Shown here: positions 26,733-34,057 of the stretch, in pieces
Layout of the letters: each line of letters begins with the position of its first letter
Numbering within the stretch: position 1 is the first letter of the stretch
Origin: UBA1562 sp041653955
Lineage (GTDB): Bacteria; Omnitrophota; Gorgyraeia; Gygaellales; Profunditerraquicolaceae
Direction of reading: 5' to 3'
DNA length: 64,000 nucleotides
Assembly: GCA_041653955.1 (NCBI GenBank)
Contig: JBAZEH010000001.1
Location: 1 to 64,000 of the forward strand
The notes under the pieces: model-generated
What the model was told of the DNA's origin: nothing
The model's database searches: none
What the model saw: the letters and a program-made list of their open reading frames with translations, nothing else
Program-made: the position numbers and the translations under genes

Positions 26733-27599
26733 TTAAGCACGGGGATGCGCTTTATTATAAACGCTCTTCAGCTTTTCAGTGGTAAGGTGAGTGTATATCT
26801 GTGTAGTAGAAAGGTTCACGTGGCCCAGCAGCTCCTGGACACTCCTTAAGTCGGCGCCCCGGTTCAAAAGATGCGTAGCAAAAGAGTGCCTTAGGGTGTG
26901 CGGGGATACGCCGTGTTTCAGGCTCGCCAGGCGGATATATTTATCTAATACATCCCTGATACCCCTGTCTGTGATACGCGTGCCGTTCTTATTCAGGAAC
27001 AGCACCTCGGGCTCCTTTACTTTTTTTCTTTTGTCCAGATAGGCCCTTATGGCGGTAAGGGCGGTCTCGCCAACAGGCACAATGCGCTCCTTTTTGCCCT
27101 TACCCAGCACCTTTATTATCCCGGAGATAAAATCTATATCGTCTATGTTCAGGCCCACCAGCTCGCTCACCCTGATACCGGTAGAATAGAATGTCTCTAT
27201 GACCGCTTTATCGCGGTAATCCCTCTCGCTGGCAAGCTTGACTGCCGTGATCAACTTATCAACCTCATCTTCAGTAAGGAATGTAGGCAAATGTTTATCC
27301 TGTTTAGGGCTTGAGAGGACTACAATAGGGTTTATTTTCAGGTGGCCTTCGCGCACGAGAAATTTAAAGAAACTCCTTAACGCGGAGAGGCGCCGGCCCA
27401 CCGACCTGCTGCTTAAATTCTTCTCCTTGAGTATGGCCAGGTACTTCCTCAAAAGAAGATAATCTATTTTATCCAGCGCGGTTTCACCAAGAAACTTCTT
27501 AAAATCATCCAGGTCCAGCTTATAATTCTCTATCGTATGAGGAGAATAATTCTTCTCTATCTGGAGATACCTGATGAACTTTTCTATATACCTATCCAT
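26733..27599 (-). CDS. XerC/XerD-type tyrosine recombinase
   Basis: 288 residues from the ATG at 27599. The frame extends upstream to 27734 inside topA, but those extra residues have no recombinase character. It has an N-terminal SAM-like core-binding domain (KFIRYLQIEKNYSPHTIENY) and a catalytic domain with Arg in TGIRVSEL, Lys in VLGKGKKERIVP, HTLRHSFATHLL (HxxR), His in LLGHVNLSTT and the nucleophile Tyr in QIYTHL. This is the full active set, and the length matches XerD for chromosome dimer resolution. It overlaps the topA stop by 8 bases with no clear Shine-Dalgarno, so it is probably coupled. Confidence 0.92.
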   Translation of the reverse strand: MDRYIEKFIRYLQIEKNYSPHTIENYKLDLDDFKKFLGETALDKIDYLLLRKYLAILKEKNLSSRSVGRRLSALRSFFKFLVREGHLKINPIVVLSSPKQDKHLPTFLTEDEVDKLITAVKLASERDYRDKAVIETFYSTGIRVSELVGLNIDDIDFISGIIKVLGKGKKERIVPVGETALTAIRAYLDKRKKVKEPEVLFLNKNGTRITDRGIRDVLDKYIRLASLKHGVSPHTLRHSFATHLLNRGADLRSVQELLGHVNLSTTQIYTHLTTEKLKSVYNKAHPRA

Positions 27600-29625
27600 T
27601 GCCATTGCTATTGCCATTTTCCTGTTCTTTATCCGCTTCTTCCTGCTCATCCTGCGGCAGGTTCCTGGAAGTGTAGGTGCATTTCGGATAATTAGAGCAT
27701 CCGTAAAAATAACCCCTTCGCGAACGCCGTTCAATGAGCTCCCCTGTGCATCCCTCTTGAGGGCATTTTACCCCGCTGGTGATGGATTTTGAACTTTTAC
27801 ATTTAGGATACGCCGAGCAGCTTAAAAATTTCCCTCTGCGCCCCCATTTAACGATCATCGGCGCTCCGCACAGTTCACATACCTGGTCAGTAGTTATGAC
27901 TTCTTTCTTGATATTATTTTGCGCGAAATCAAGATTTGCCTTAAAAGGCGCGTAAAATTCCCCTAATACCTTCTCCTTCTTGAGGCGCCCCTCCTCTATC
28001 TCATCAAGTTCATCTTCCATGAGGGCGGTAAACTTCACGTCCATTACCTTAGGGAAATATTCAACGAGCATCTCGCACACCTTAAATCCGAGCTCTGTCG
28101 GGTGAAAATAACCTTTTATCCTGCGCGCGTAATCGCGCATCACTAAAGTATGGATTATGGGGGCGTATGTAGAAGGCCTGCCAATACCATCCTCTTCAAG
28201 CGCCTTGACCAATGAGCTGTCAGAGAAACGCGCCGGGGGCTTGGTAAAATGCTGCGAAGGCAATAATTTCACCAATTCAAGGAGTTCCCCCTTCTCTAAT
28301 TCAGGGAGAGATTTCTTTTCATCATCCTGGGAGTTCTCGCTGTTATAAGCAGCCATAAAACCTTCAAATATGGTAGTGGTGCCCGATACGGTAAAAAGGT
28401 ATTTATCCGCGCTTATTTCGGCTGTAGTCACCTGGTACCTCGCGGGGTTCATCTGGCTGGCAAGAAAACGGCGATAGATAAGTTCATATAATTTATACTG
28501 ATCGAGGGTAAGGAATTTTTCTAAACTCTCCGGGGAATACGAGATCAAAGAAGGCCTTATCGCCTCATGCGCTGCCTGCGCGTGCTTCTTTAATTTGTAA
28601 GTATTTGGCTCTTCGGGTAGATGCTCTTTGCCGAACTTCTTTAATATGGCGCTGCGCACCTCCTTGATCGCCTCAGGAGCGACGTGCGTAGAATCTGTGC
28701 GCATATAAGTGATAAGCCCGGCAGGGAGATCCTCGCCGATATCAATACCTTCGTAAAGCTGCTGGGCGATCATCATCGTCTTGCCGGCATTGAATCGCAG
28801 CTTATTAAAGGCATCCTGCTGCATAGTGCTGGTGATGAAAGGCGGATAGGGGTTACGCTTACGCTCTGACTTCTTTATATCTGAAACGCTAAAGGCCTTA
28901 TCATTCAATTGTGCGGCTATATTGTCCGCGCGCTCCTTAGTATCTATCTTTACGTCTTTCCCTGCTATCTTTGCCAACTTTGCCGTAAATGAGGAACCTG
29001 CCCCCTTCTTCTTAAGCTCTGCCTCTATCTCCCAATACTCCTTGGGCACAAAACTATTTATCTCCTTCTCCCTGTCTATTATCAGCCTCAAGGCAACCGA
29101 CTGCACGCGCCCCGCGCTTAAGCCGCGCACTATCTTCTTCCACAACAGCGGGCTTAAAAAATAACCCACTATCCTGTCCAATATCCTGCGCGCGCCTTGC
29201 GCCTCTATCATATTCAGGTCAAAATCGCGCGGATGGTCAAATGCCTCTTTGATGGCGGCAGGCGTGATCTCATGAAAGACCACGCGTTTAACCTTCTTCT
29301 TTTTCAGGAAATTATTCTTTATATGCCACCCTATTGCCTCTCCCTCCCGGTCAGGGTCGGTCGCGACATAAATATTATCCCTCTCCTTTGCCTCCTTCTT
29401 TAAAGCGGAAACAACCTTTTCCCTTTTCTCGGTGCGGACATAAGAGGGAATGAACCCGTTCTCAATATCAACTCCGAGCTCTTTCTGCGGGAGGTCGATC
29501 AGGTGGCCATAAGAAGGCAATACCGCGAACTTATCGCCCATAATGCGGCTGATAGTTTTTGCCTTGGTAGGGGATTCCACGATAACTAACGCGTCATTAC
29601 TTTTCGCTTCGCTCTTCTTCTTCAT
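27592..29625 (-). CDS. topA: DNA topoisomerase I
   Basis: Relaxes negative supercoils (type IA). 677 residues: TOPRIM domain (VIVESPTKAKTI, DPDREGEAIG with the acidic triad), a strand-passage arch, the active-site Tyr in ITYMRTDST, and two C-terminal four-cysteine zinc ribbons (CELCG...CSAYPKC; CPQEGC...CSNYPKC). The protein ends in a low-complexity Asn-Gly repeat tail. It lies one base downstream of dprA, a common dprA-topA-xer arrangement in bacteria. Confidence 0.97.
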   Translation of the reverse strand: MKKKSEAKSNDALVIVESPTKAKTISRIMGDKFAVLPSYGHLIDLPQKELGVDIENGFIPSYVRTEKREKVVSALKKEAKERDNIYVATDPDREGEAIGWHIKNNFLKKKKVKRVVFHEITPAAIKEAFDHPRDFDLNMIEAQGARRILDRIVGYFLSPLLWKKIVRGLSAGRVQSVALRLIIDREKEINSFVPKEYWEIEAELKKKGAGSSFTAKLAKIAGKDVKIDTKERADNIAAQLNDKAFSVSDIKKSERKRNPYPPFITSTMQQDAFNKLRFNAGKTMMIAQQLYEGIDIGEDLPAGLITYMRTDSTHVAPEAIKEVRSAILKKFGKEHLPEEPNTYKLKKHAQAAHEAIRPSLISYSPESLEKFLTLDQYKLYELIYRRFLASQMNPARYQVTTAEISADKYLFTVSGTTTIFEGFMAAYNSENSQDDEKKSLPELEKGELLELVKLLPSQHFTKPPARFSDSSLVKALEEDGIGRPSTYAPIIHTLVMRDYARRIKGYFHPTELGFKVCEMLVEYFPKVMDVKFTALMEDELDEIEEGRLKKEKVLGEFYAPFKANLDFAQNNIKKEVITTDQVCELCGAPMIVKWGRRGKFLSCSAYPKCKSSKSITSGVKCPQEGCTGELIERRSRRGYFYGCSNYPKCTYTSRNLPQDEQEEADKEQENGNSNGNG

Positions 29626-29626
29626 A

Positions 29627-30706
29627 TTATGCGTTCATCCTTATGAATTGTTTGCCGGGCACCTCTTTTACGAGCCGGCGCAGCTGTAAATTCAATAATA
29701 CCCCGGATATCTTTGTAATATCCAGGCCTGACCTCTCTACGATATCATCCAGCGCGAGTGGCTCATCCTGGATCAAATTATATAAGGCGGCCTCTTCTTC
29801 TGATACTTCTGTATTCCCTTCGGCCTTAGGGGTAACCTTAGGCAAACCGAACTCATCAATTATATCATCAGCGCAGGAAACAAGCTTCGCCCCCTGCTTT
29901 ATGATCTCGTTCGTGCCGAATGAGGTACCTGAATCTATCTTACCGGGCAAGGCAAAAACATCCCTTCCCTGTTCAAGCGCGCAATCAACAGTGATCAGCG
30001 CCCCGCTATTCCTGGCTGCCTCTACTACCAGGACACCCAGGGATAAACCGCTGATGATACGGTTACGCCTGGGGAAATTATGCGCTAAGGGGCTGGTGTT
30101 CATGGGAAACTCGGATATCACTGCCCCATGCACTGATACCTGGTCTGCCAGCTTCTTATTCTCTGGCGGATAAATATGATTGAAACCGCTACCTATGACC
30201 GCTATTGTGCGTCCGCCTGCTTTAAGCGCGCCCTGATGAGATGCGGTATCTACTCCGCGGGCAAGGCCCGATACTATTGTAAAACCTCCGGCGCTTAAAT
30301 CTTCGGCGAACTTTCTAGCGCAGCTTAATCCGTAAAAAGATGCCCTGCGCGAACCCACTATGGCGATACTTAATCTATCCTCCTCCTCTAACTCACCCTT
30401 TACATAAAGGAGTATCGGGGGATCAGGGATATATTTCAGGTTAGCGGGATATGCGGGGTCATCTATGGTGATTATCTTGAGTTTAGATTTCTCGGCAAAG
30501 GCGATCTCCGCGTCAATATCCGCCTCCTTCAATGACGCGACCTTGCCGGCGACCTTATCGCCTATACCGAACACCATTGATAATCTTTCGGCCGGCTCCT
30601 TTAATATGTTTTCTGGGGTGCCGAAAACCTCAAGCAGTTTTTTCAGGCGCGCGCTGCCGACATCACAGGACATATTCAGGCCGACGAGGGCCTTAAATCT
30701 TGTCAT
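29627..30706 (-). CDS. dprA: DNA processing protein DprA
   Basis: Loads RecA on incoming single-stranded DNA during natural transformation. 359 residues: an N-terminal SAM-like region, then the Rossmann-like DprA core (VGSRRASFYGLSCARKFAEDL, SGLARGVDTASHQGAL, GSGFNHIYPPEN, SEFPMNTSPLAHNFPRRNR, GALITVDCALEQGRDVFALPG) and a C-terminal winged-helix region (LDDIVERSGLDITKISGVLL). It heads the dprA-topA-xer group. Other competence genes are not visible; conservation of dprA alone is widespread. Confidence 0.95.
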   Translation of the reverse strand: MTRFKALVGLNMSCDVGSARLKKLLEVFGTPENILKEPAERLSMVFGIGDKVAGKVASLKEADIDAEIAFAEKSKLKIITIDDPAYPANLKYIPDPPILLYVKGELEEEDRLSIAIVGSRRASFYGLSCARKFAEDLSAGGFTIVSGLARGVDTASHQGALKAGGRTIAVIGSGFNHIYPPENKKLADQVSVHGAVISEFPMNTSPLAHNFPRRNRIISGLSLGVLVVEAARNSGALITVDCALEQGRDVFALPGKIDSGTSFGTNEIIKQGAKLVSCADDIIDEFGLPKVTPKAEGNTEVSEEEAALYNLIQDEPLALDDIVERSGLDITKISGVLLNLQLRRLVKEVPGKQFIRMNA

Positions 30707-30763
30707 AGATTTATAACAAGCAAGAATGCTGTCTGTCTTGTGTAATTTCTTACATCACCGCTC

Positions 30764-30786
30764 GTCCTGCCCCACCGAGGCAGGAC
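30764..30786. repeat. Perfect hairpin in the aroK-dprA spacer
   Basis: GTCCTGCC (30764-30771) and GGCAGGAC (30779-30786) form an 8-bp stem around a 7-base loop. No U-run follows on either strand, so it is not an obvious intrinsic terminator. The rest of the 149-base spacer (30707-30855) holds no gene that I can support. Confidence 0.5.
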
Positions 30787-30855
30787 TCGCTTGGAATTTA
30801 TGCTCACTCCCACCGATTATTATAATATCAGAAACCACACAAGCCATCCCGCATT

Positions 30856-31356
30856 CTAAATCTTCTTAATCTTCAAAATCATCGCCACAACTTCCTTAAC
30901 GGATAATTTGGAAGTGTCTACGATCTTACACGCCTTGGCGTAATAGGGCGCGCGCAGCTTCAGTAAATGCCCTATCTGCTTTTTGGGGTCTTTTACGTTA
31001 AGTAACGGGCGATGGATGCACCTACTCGTCCTCTTCAGGATAACCGCAGGAGTAGCGGTAAGGCAAATAAGTGTTCCTGTTTTCTTCATCAGCGCTATAT
31101 TCCCTTCATCAAGGACTATACCCCCTCCGCAGGCAACCACAAGGTTATTCTGTGAGGAAACCTCCCTTAAAACCCGCTTTTCTACCTTACGAAAATATGT
31201 TTCTCCCGATACGGCAAAAATATCACGTATCGCCCTCTTCTCTTTAAGCTCAATAAGGCCGTCTAAATCCACAAATTGAAGCTTCTTTCTCTTAGCGAGC
31301 TCTTTGCCTACGGCGCTCTTGCCTGTGCCCATGAATCCAACCAGATAAATATTCAT
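30856..31356 (-). CDS. aroK: Shikimate kinase
   Basis: Shikimate to shikimate-3-phosphate, aromatic amino acid pathway. 166 residues from the ATG at 31356: P-loop GFMGTGKSAVG, shikimate-binding VDLDGLIE, FRKVE and ACGGGIVL, lid region with RTSRCIHRPLL. An in-frame ATG at 31377 also exists, but it lies inside the promoter described at 31364-31392. That promoter has its -10 only 7 bases before 31356, so the mRNA is probably leaderless or nearly so. It is in the same strand group as aroC, although a terminator separates it from spoVG. Confidence 0.93.
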   Translation of the reverse strand: MNIYLVGFMGTGKSAVGKELAKRKKLQFVDLDGLIELKEKRAIRDIFAVSGETYFRKVEKRVLREVSSQNNLVVACGGGIVLDEGNIALMKKTGTLICLTATPAVILKRTSRCIHRPLLNVKDPKKQIGHLLKLRAPYYAKACKIVDTSKLSVKEVVAMILKIKKI

Positions 31357-31363
31357 ATCCGCA

Positions 31364-31392
31364 ATTCTATCATACACTTAAAACCCTGTCAA
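31364..31392 (-). promoter_or_regulatory. Near-consensus promoter of aroK
   Basis: On the minus strand: TTGACA (31387-31392), 17-base spacer, TAGAAT (31364-31369). The -10 ends 7 bases before the aroK ATG, so transcription would start at or next to the start codon. No Shine-Dalgarno fits in that gap apart from a weak GCGGA. Confidence 0.75.
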
Positions 31393-31397
31393 ACTAT

Positions 31398-31436
31398 AAA
31401 AGCCCGCTATTTCCCTTAAAATAGCGGGCTTTTTAA
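31398..31436. terminator. Bidirectional intrinsic terminator between spoVG and aroK
   Basis: A 12-bp GC-rich stem AGCCCGCTATTT (31401-31412) / AAATAGCGGGCT (31419-31430) with a 6-base loop. It is flanked by A-runs on the left and T-runs on the right, so a U-tract follows on both strands. On the minus strand it ends the aroC-spoVG transcript just before the aroK promoter. Confidence 0.85.
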
Positions 31437-31441
31437 CTAAA

Positions 31442-31696
31442 CTACTCCTGGTAAGCTGCTAAAACCGTATCAGTCAAGCTTTGGCGCGCCTCTTTGGTAG
31501 TAGGATAAAAGGCATTATACCATTTACCATCCTTTGCCTTCTCCTGCGGCAGGCCTACGAAGAGCCCCTTCTGCCCATTGAGCACGCGCAAGCCCTTGAC
31601 TATAAAATCACCGATGCTGATATCAACAAAGGCCTTCAGCTTGGTATCTCCGTCAATCCGGTAGATGCGGCTCACCTGTATCGCGTTATCTTCCAT
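31442..31696 (-). CDS. spoVG: SpoVG family RNA/DNA-binding regulator
   Basis: 84 residues from the ATG at 31696, which has an AGGAGGAGGTGA site 5 bases upstream; a GTG three codons earlier lies within that site. Family pattern: VSRIYRIDGDTKLKAFVDIS, GDFIVKGLRVLNGQKGLFVG and a Pro-rich turn before the C-terminal helix. SpoVG proteins bind nucleic acids and act as global regulators in Firmicutes and spirochaetes, including non-sporulators. The gene follows aroC by 46 bases and ends just before a strong terminator. Confidence 0.88.
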   Translation of the reverse strand: MEDNAIQVSRIYRIDGDTKLKAFVDISIGDFIVKGLRVLNGQKGLFVGLPQEKAKDGKWYNAFYPTTKEARQSLTDTVLAAYQE

Positions 31697-31742
31697 CTTT
31701 ATCACCTCCTCCTATGCTAACTGACGAAGGGGGTGAGATTTT

Positions 31743-32783
31743 CTAACGCGTTTTTTTCAGGTAATTTTTGTAATTATCCTTTATCTCGGATAGCGAGTCG
31801 CTTCCGAACTTCTCAAGGAAGGCGTCTGCCAGCACATAGGCGAGGGCAGACTCAGCGATCACCCCCGCTGACTCTACCACGCATATATCCGAACGCTGGA
31901 TAGATGCCTTGGCAGGCTTTTTACTTGAGATATTCACGGAGGCCAAAGGATCAAGCAGGGTCGCTATCGGTTTCATGCAGGCGCGGATAATAATTTCCTC
32001 GCCATTGCTGATACCGCCTTCAATACCACCGGCATTATTCGTCTTATGGAAATACCCTCTTGCCTTACTGTAATATATAGGGTCGTGGCATTCAGAGCCG
32101 AACTTATGGCCATAACCAAAACCAAGGCCTATTGCCACCGCCTTTATCCCGGGGATAGACATTATACTTTGAGCTATGCGCCCGTCTAAGCGCCTGTCCG
32201 GCTGGACATAGCTTCCCAAACCGCAGGGCACGCCGCGGGCGACCACTTCAAATGCGCCTCCGACAGTATCATTGTTAGCTTTCGCCTCTTTTATCTTTTT
32301 AGCCATAGACTCTATGCCCGGCTCACCACCGATAGCTAAAGTCAGGCTGGATATAATAACATCAAATTCCGCTAATAATGCCTTGCATACCGCTCCTATA
32401 CCGACGCGGGCGGCGGTCTCGCGCGCGGATGCCCGCTCTAAAACATTACGCGCGTCTTTAAATCCATATTTTAATAATCCTGCCAGATCCGCGTGGCCCG
32501 GGCGGGGGCAAAATACCGGAGGAAGCTTTTCAATGCTGGAATCCCTGTTCTTAATGGATAGCGCGATAGGGCTTCCCAGGGTTATCCCCTTTTTAAGGCC
32601 TGATAGTATTTTCGCCTTGTCATCTTCTATCTGCATGCGCTTGCCGCGGCCGATACCCTTCTGCCTGCGCTTTAACTCCGCGTTTATCGCGGCTTCACTA
32701 ATCTTAAGGCCTGCGGGCATACCCTCTAATATGGCAACCAGCGCCTCACCATGTGACTCGCCTGCTGTCAAATATCTTAACAT
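31743..32783 (-). CDS. aroC: Chorismate synthase
   Basis: EPSP to chorismate with reduced FMN, the last common step of aromatic synthesis. 346 residues from the ATG at 32783, preceded by GGAGGGG; an upstream in-frame ATG at 32825 would start inside a repeat element. Signatures: MLRYLTAGESHGEALVAILEG at the start, GRGKRMQIE, RPGHADLAGLLKY, SARETAARVG, GGIEGGISNG near the end. A type B inverted repeat separates it from the nuclease gene upstream. Confidence 0.96.
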   Translation of the reverse strand: MLRYLTAGESHGEALVAILEGMPAGLKISEAAINAELKRRQKGIGRGKRMQIEDDKAKILSGLKKGITLGSPIALSIKNRDSSIEKLPPVFCPRPGHADLAGLLKYGFKDARNVLERASARETAARVGIGAVCKALLAEFDVIISSLTLAIGGEPGIESMAKKIKEAKANNDTVGGAFEVVARGVPCGLGSYVQPDRRLDGRIAQSIMSIPGIKAVAIGLGFGYGHKFGSECHDPIYYSKARGYFHKTNNAGGIEGGISNGEEIIIRACMKPIATLLDPLASVNISSKKPAKASIQRSDICVVESAGVIAESALAYVLADAFLEKFGSDSLSEIKDNYKNYLKKTR

Positions 32784-32805
32784 AACCCCTCCATCCTCTT
32801 TTAAT

Positions 32806-32881
32806 AGAGACGCTTTTCGAGCCAATCGGGAAACTGTACCCTCTTGGGGACAGTTTTCGCTTTGCGTTGAAAAGCGTCTCT
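32806..32881 (-). repeat. Nested inverted-repeat element, type B copy 2
   Basis: 76 nt between the nuclease stop and aroC. The outer arms AGAGACGCTTTTC (32806-32818) and GAAAAGCGTCTCT (32869-32881) are perfectly complementary over 13 bp. The inner arms are around AAACTGTACCCTC / GGGGACAGTTTT, with conserved CCAATCGGG and CGCTTT patches. It is nearly identical in design to 2051-2125 and in the same transcript orientation. Confidence 0.88.
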
Positions 32882-32886
32882 ATAAT

Positions 32887-33450
32887 TTATTTCCATAGGC
32901 CCCGCCTATTTTCACGCGCCTCGCGGTATAACCTTAAGAACATGTCCGCGTATTTTACATTAGGCGGATAGGTCATCACCGAGGCATACCCTTGCCTGAT
33001 GATCTCCGCATTCACAAAAGTCCCGGTTTTCTTTAAATATACATAAGCCAATAGCCGCTTATACTGGTCATATTTCTCAGCGTCAAACTCCAGGCTTACG
33101 CGCTCCCCTTCTACAAGGCCCCTGGTAAATTTGTAAGAGCGCTCCCCTAACTCCCGGATAACCTCGGGCCTCTCGCCTGTCTTGCGGCTATCCCTGTATA
33201 ATTTATCGGACTCATGCATCTCGGGAGTATCTATACCTAGAAGCCGCACCCTCTCCCCTGATTCAAGTTGTATCGTATCCCCGTCTATCACGCGCCTGAC
33301 GAGTATATTCGTATAATCATATTTCCTGCCAAAAGGTATGCTGAATTTCCAATCCTCGGTATTATAAATAGTGATAGGCTCATAGGCAAAAAGATAAAGG
33401 GCTAGCCCTGAAAATAGCGCTATAAATAAAATAATAATTATCTTCTTCAT
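32887..33450 (-). CDS. Exported thermonuclease (SNase-like) family protein
   Basis: 187 residues with an N-terminal hydrophobic signal/anchor (IIIILFIALFSGLALYLFA). The staphylococcal-nuclease OB-fold follows: VRRVIDGDTIQLESGERVRL (Asp residues for Ca2+), LLGIDTPEM with the catalytic Arg region, KYDQYKRLLAYVYL, INAEIIRQGYA-like NAEIIRQGYA. It is probably a secreted or membrane-tethered Ca2+-dependent nuclease. It lies 3 bases after the DUF3786 gene, in one unit with aroC. Confidence 0.88.
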   Translation of the reverse strand: MKKIIIILFIALFSGLALYLFAYEPITIYNTEDWKFSIPFGRKYDYTNILVRRVIDGDTIQLESGERVRLLGIDTPEMHESDKLYRDSRKTGERPEVIRELGERSYKFTRGLVEGERVSLEFDAEKYDQYKRLLAYVYLKKTGTFVNAEIIRQGYASVMTYPPNVKYADMFLRLYREARENRRGLWK

Positions 33451-33453
33451 GAT

Positions 33454-34005
33454 TTAAAGTAACGCAGCGACAAAACCCGCCAGCACCACTATATCCTCTG
33501 TGCAAAATACCTTATTTATGCTCTTATCAAAAAGTATATTCGCTTCAGGCCCGAACTCATCATCCCCGCGCCAAAGGACAACCATCACCGGAACCCCCTC
33601 AAATGCCTCTATGAGTATCCCGATATCACCCTGGTCAACGCGCTTGCCCGGAAGCCTGTCTAATGCCTCCAGGATAGCTTCTGGGTGGGAGCCGTATTTA
33701 CGTATTATCGGTTCAATAGAGCGCTTCCTGAAAGCGGCAGCATAACCCTCTACTCCGGAAAGTTCCTTGAAACTCACCCACTCATTGCTTAAAAGCGGGA
33801 GCCCCTTTATCTTCTGCTCCAGATAATGCAGGATAAGGATAACAGTAAAATCCTTTGCCGGGGCATTGCACGATAGAGAAAGAACCTTTTTTGTTTCAAT
33901 ATCTGCAGTATATTCATCGGCTAAAAACTTAACAGTTAAGCTCTTAGCGGGATTTAACGCCTTTAGATCCTCCCAACCCTTGTTCAGGGCGACTTCGTAG
34001 CTCAT
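33454..34005 (-). CDS. DUF3786 domain protein
   Basis: 183 residues, no signal or membrane segment. The family-typical end is visible: EANILFDKSINKVFCTEDIVVLAG. Proteins with this domain occur mostly in anaerobes, often near corrinoid or C1 enzymes; the biochemical role is unknown. It is the first gene of the leftward unit, with a promoter whose -10 ends 8 bases before the ATG and no Shine-Dalgarno. Confidence 0.75.
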   Translation of the reverse strand: MSYEVALNKGWEDLKALNPAKSLTVKFLADEYTADIETKKVLSLSCNAPAKDFTVILILHYLEQKIKGLPLLSNEWVSFKELSGVEGYAAAFRKRSIEPIIRKYGSHPEAILEALDRLPGKRVDQGDIGILIEAFEGVPVMVVLWRGDDEFGPEANILFDKSINKVFCTEDIVVLAGFVAALL

Positions 34006-34013
34006 TTTAACTT

Positions 34014-34042
34014 ATTTTACTCTTTTTAGGCGAATAAATCAA
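34014..34042 (-). promoter_or_regulatory. Promoter of the DUF3786-nuclease-aroC-spoVG unit
   Basis: Minus strand: TTGATT (34037-34042), 17-base spacer, TAAAAT (34014-34019). Predicted start near 34007, two bases before the ATG at 34005, implying a leaderless transcript. It is interleaved with the divergent helicase promoter. Confidence 0.6.
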
Positions 34043-34051
34043 TGATATAAT
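34023..34051 (+). promoter_or_regulatory. Promoter of the Ski2-like helicase
   Basis: Perfect -10 TATAAT (34046-34051), 6 bases before the ATG at 34058. The -35 region at the right spacing is weak (TTTTTA, 34023-34028). No Shine-Dalgarno exists between the -10 and the ATG, so translation is probably leaderless. It overlaps the leftward promoter, so the two may compete. Confidence 0.6.
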
Positions 34052-34057
34052 ATAGTT

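Noticed and set aside
26733..27599. Xer recombinase as a sign of an integrated mobile element
   Set aside because: It sits in the common dprA-topA-xer order with no att sites, phage genes or cargo; it looks like housekeeping XerC/D.
30790..30835. TATAAT-like sequence in the aroK-dprA spacer as a promoter for a small RNA
   Set aside because: No -35 at acceptable spacing and no U-tract after the following hairpin.
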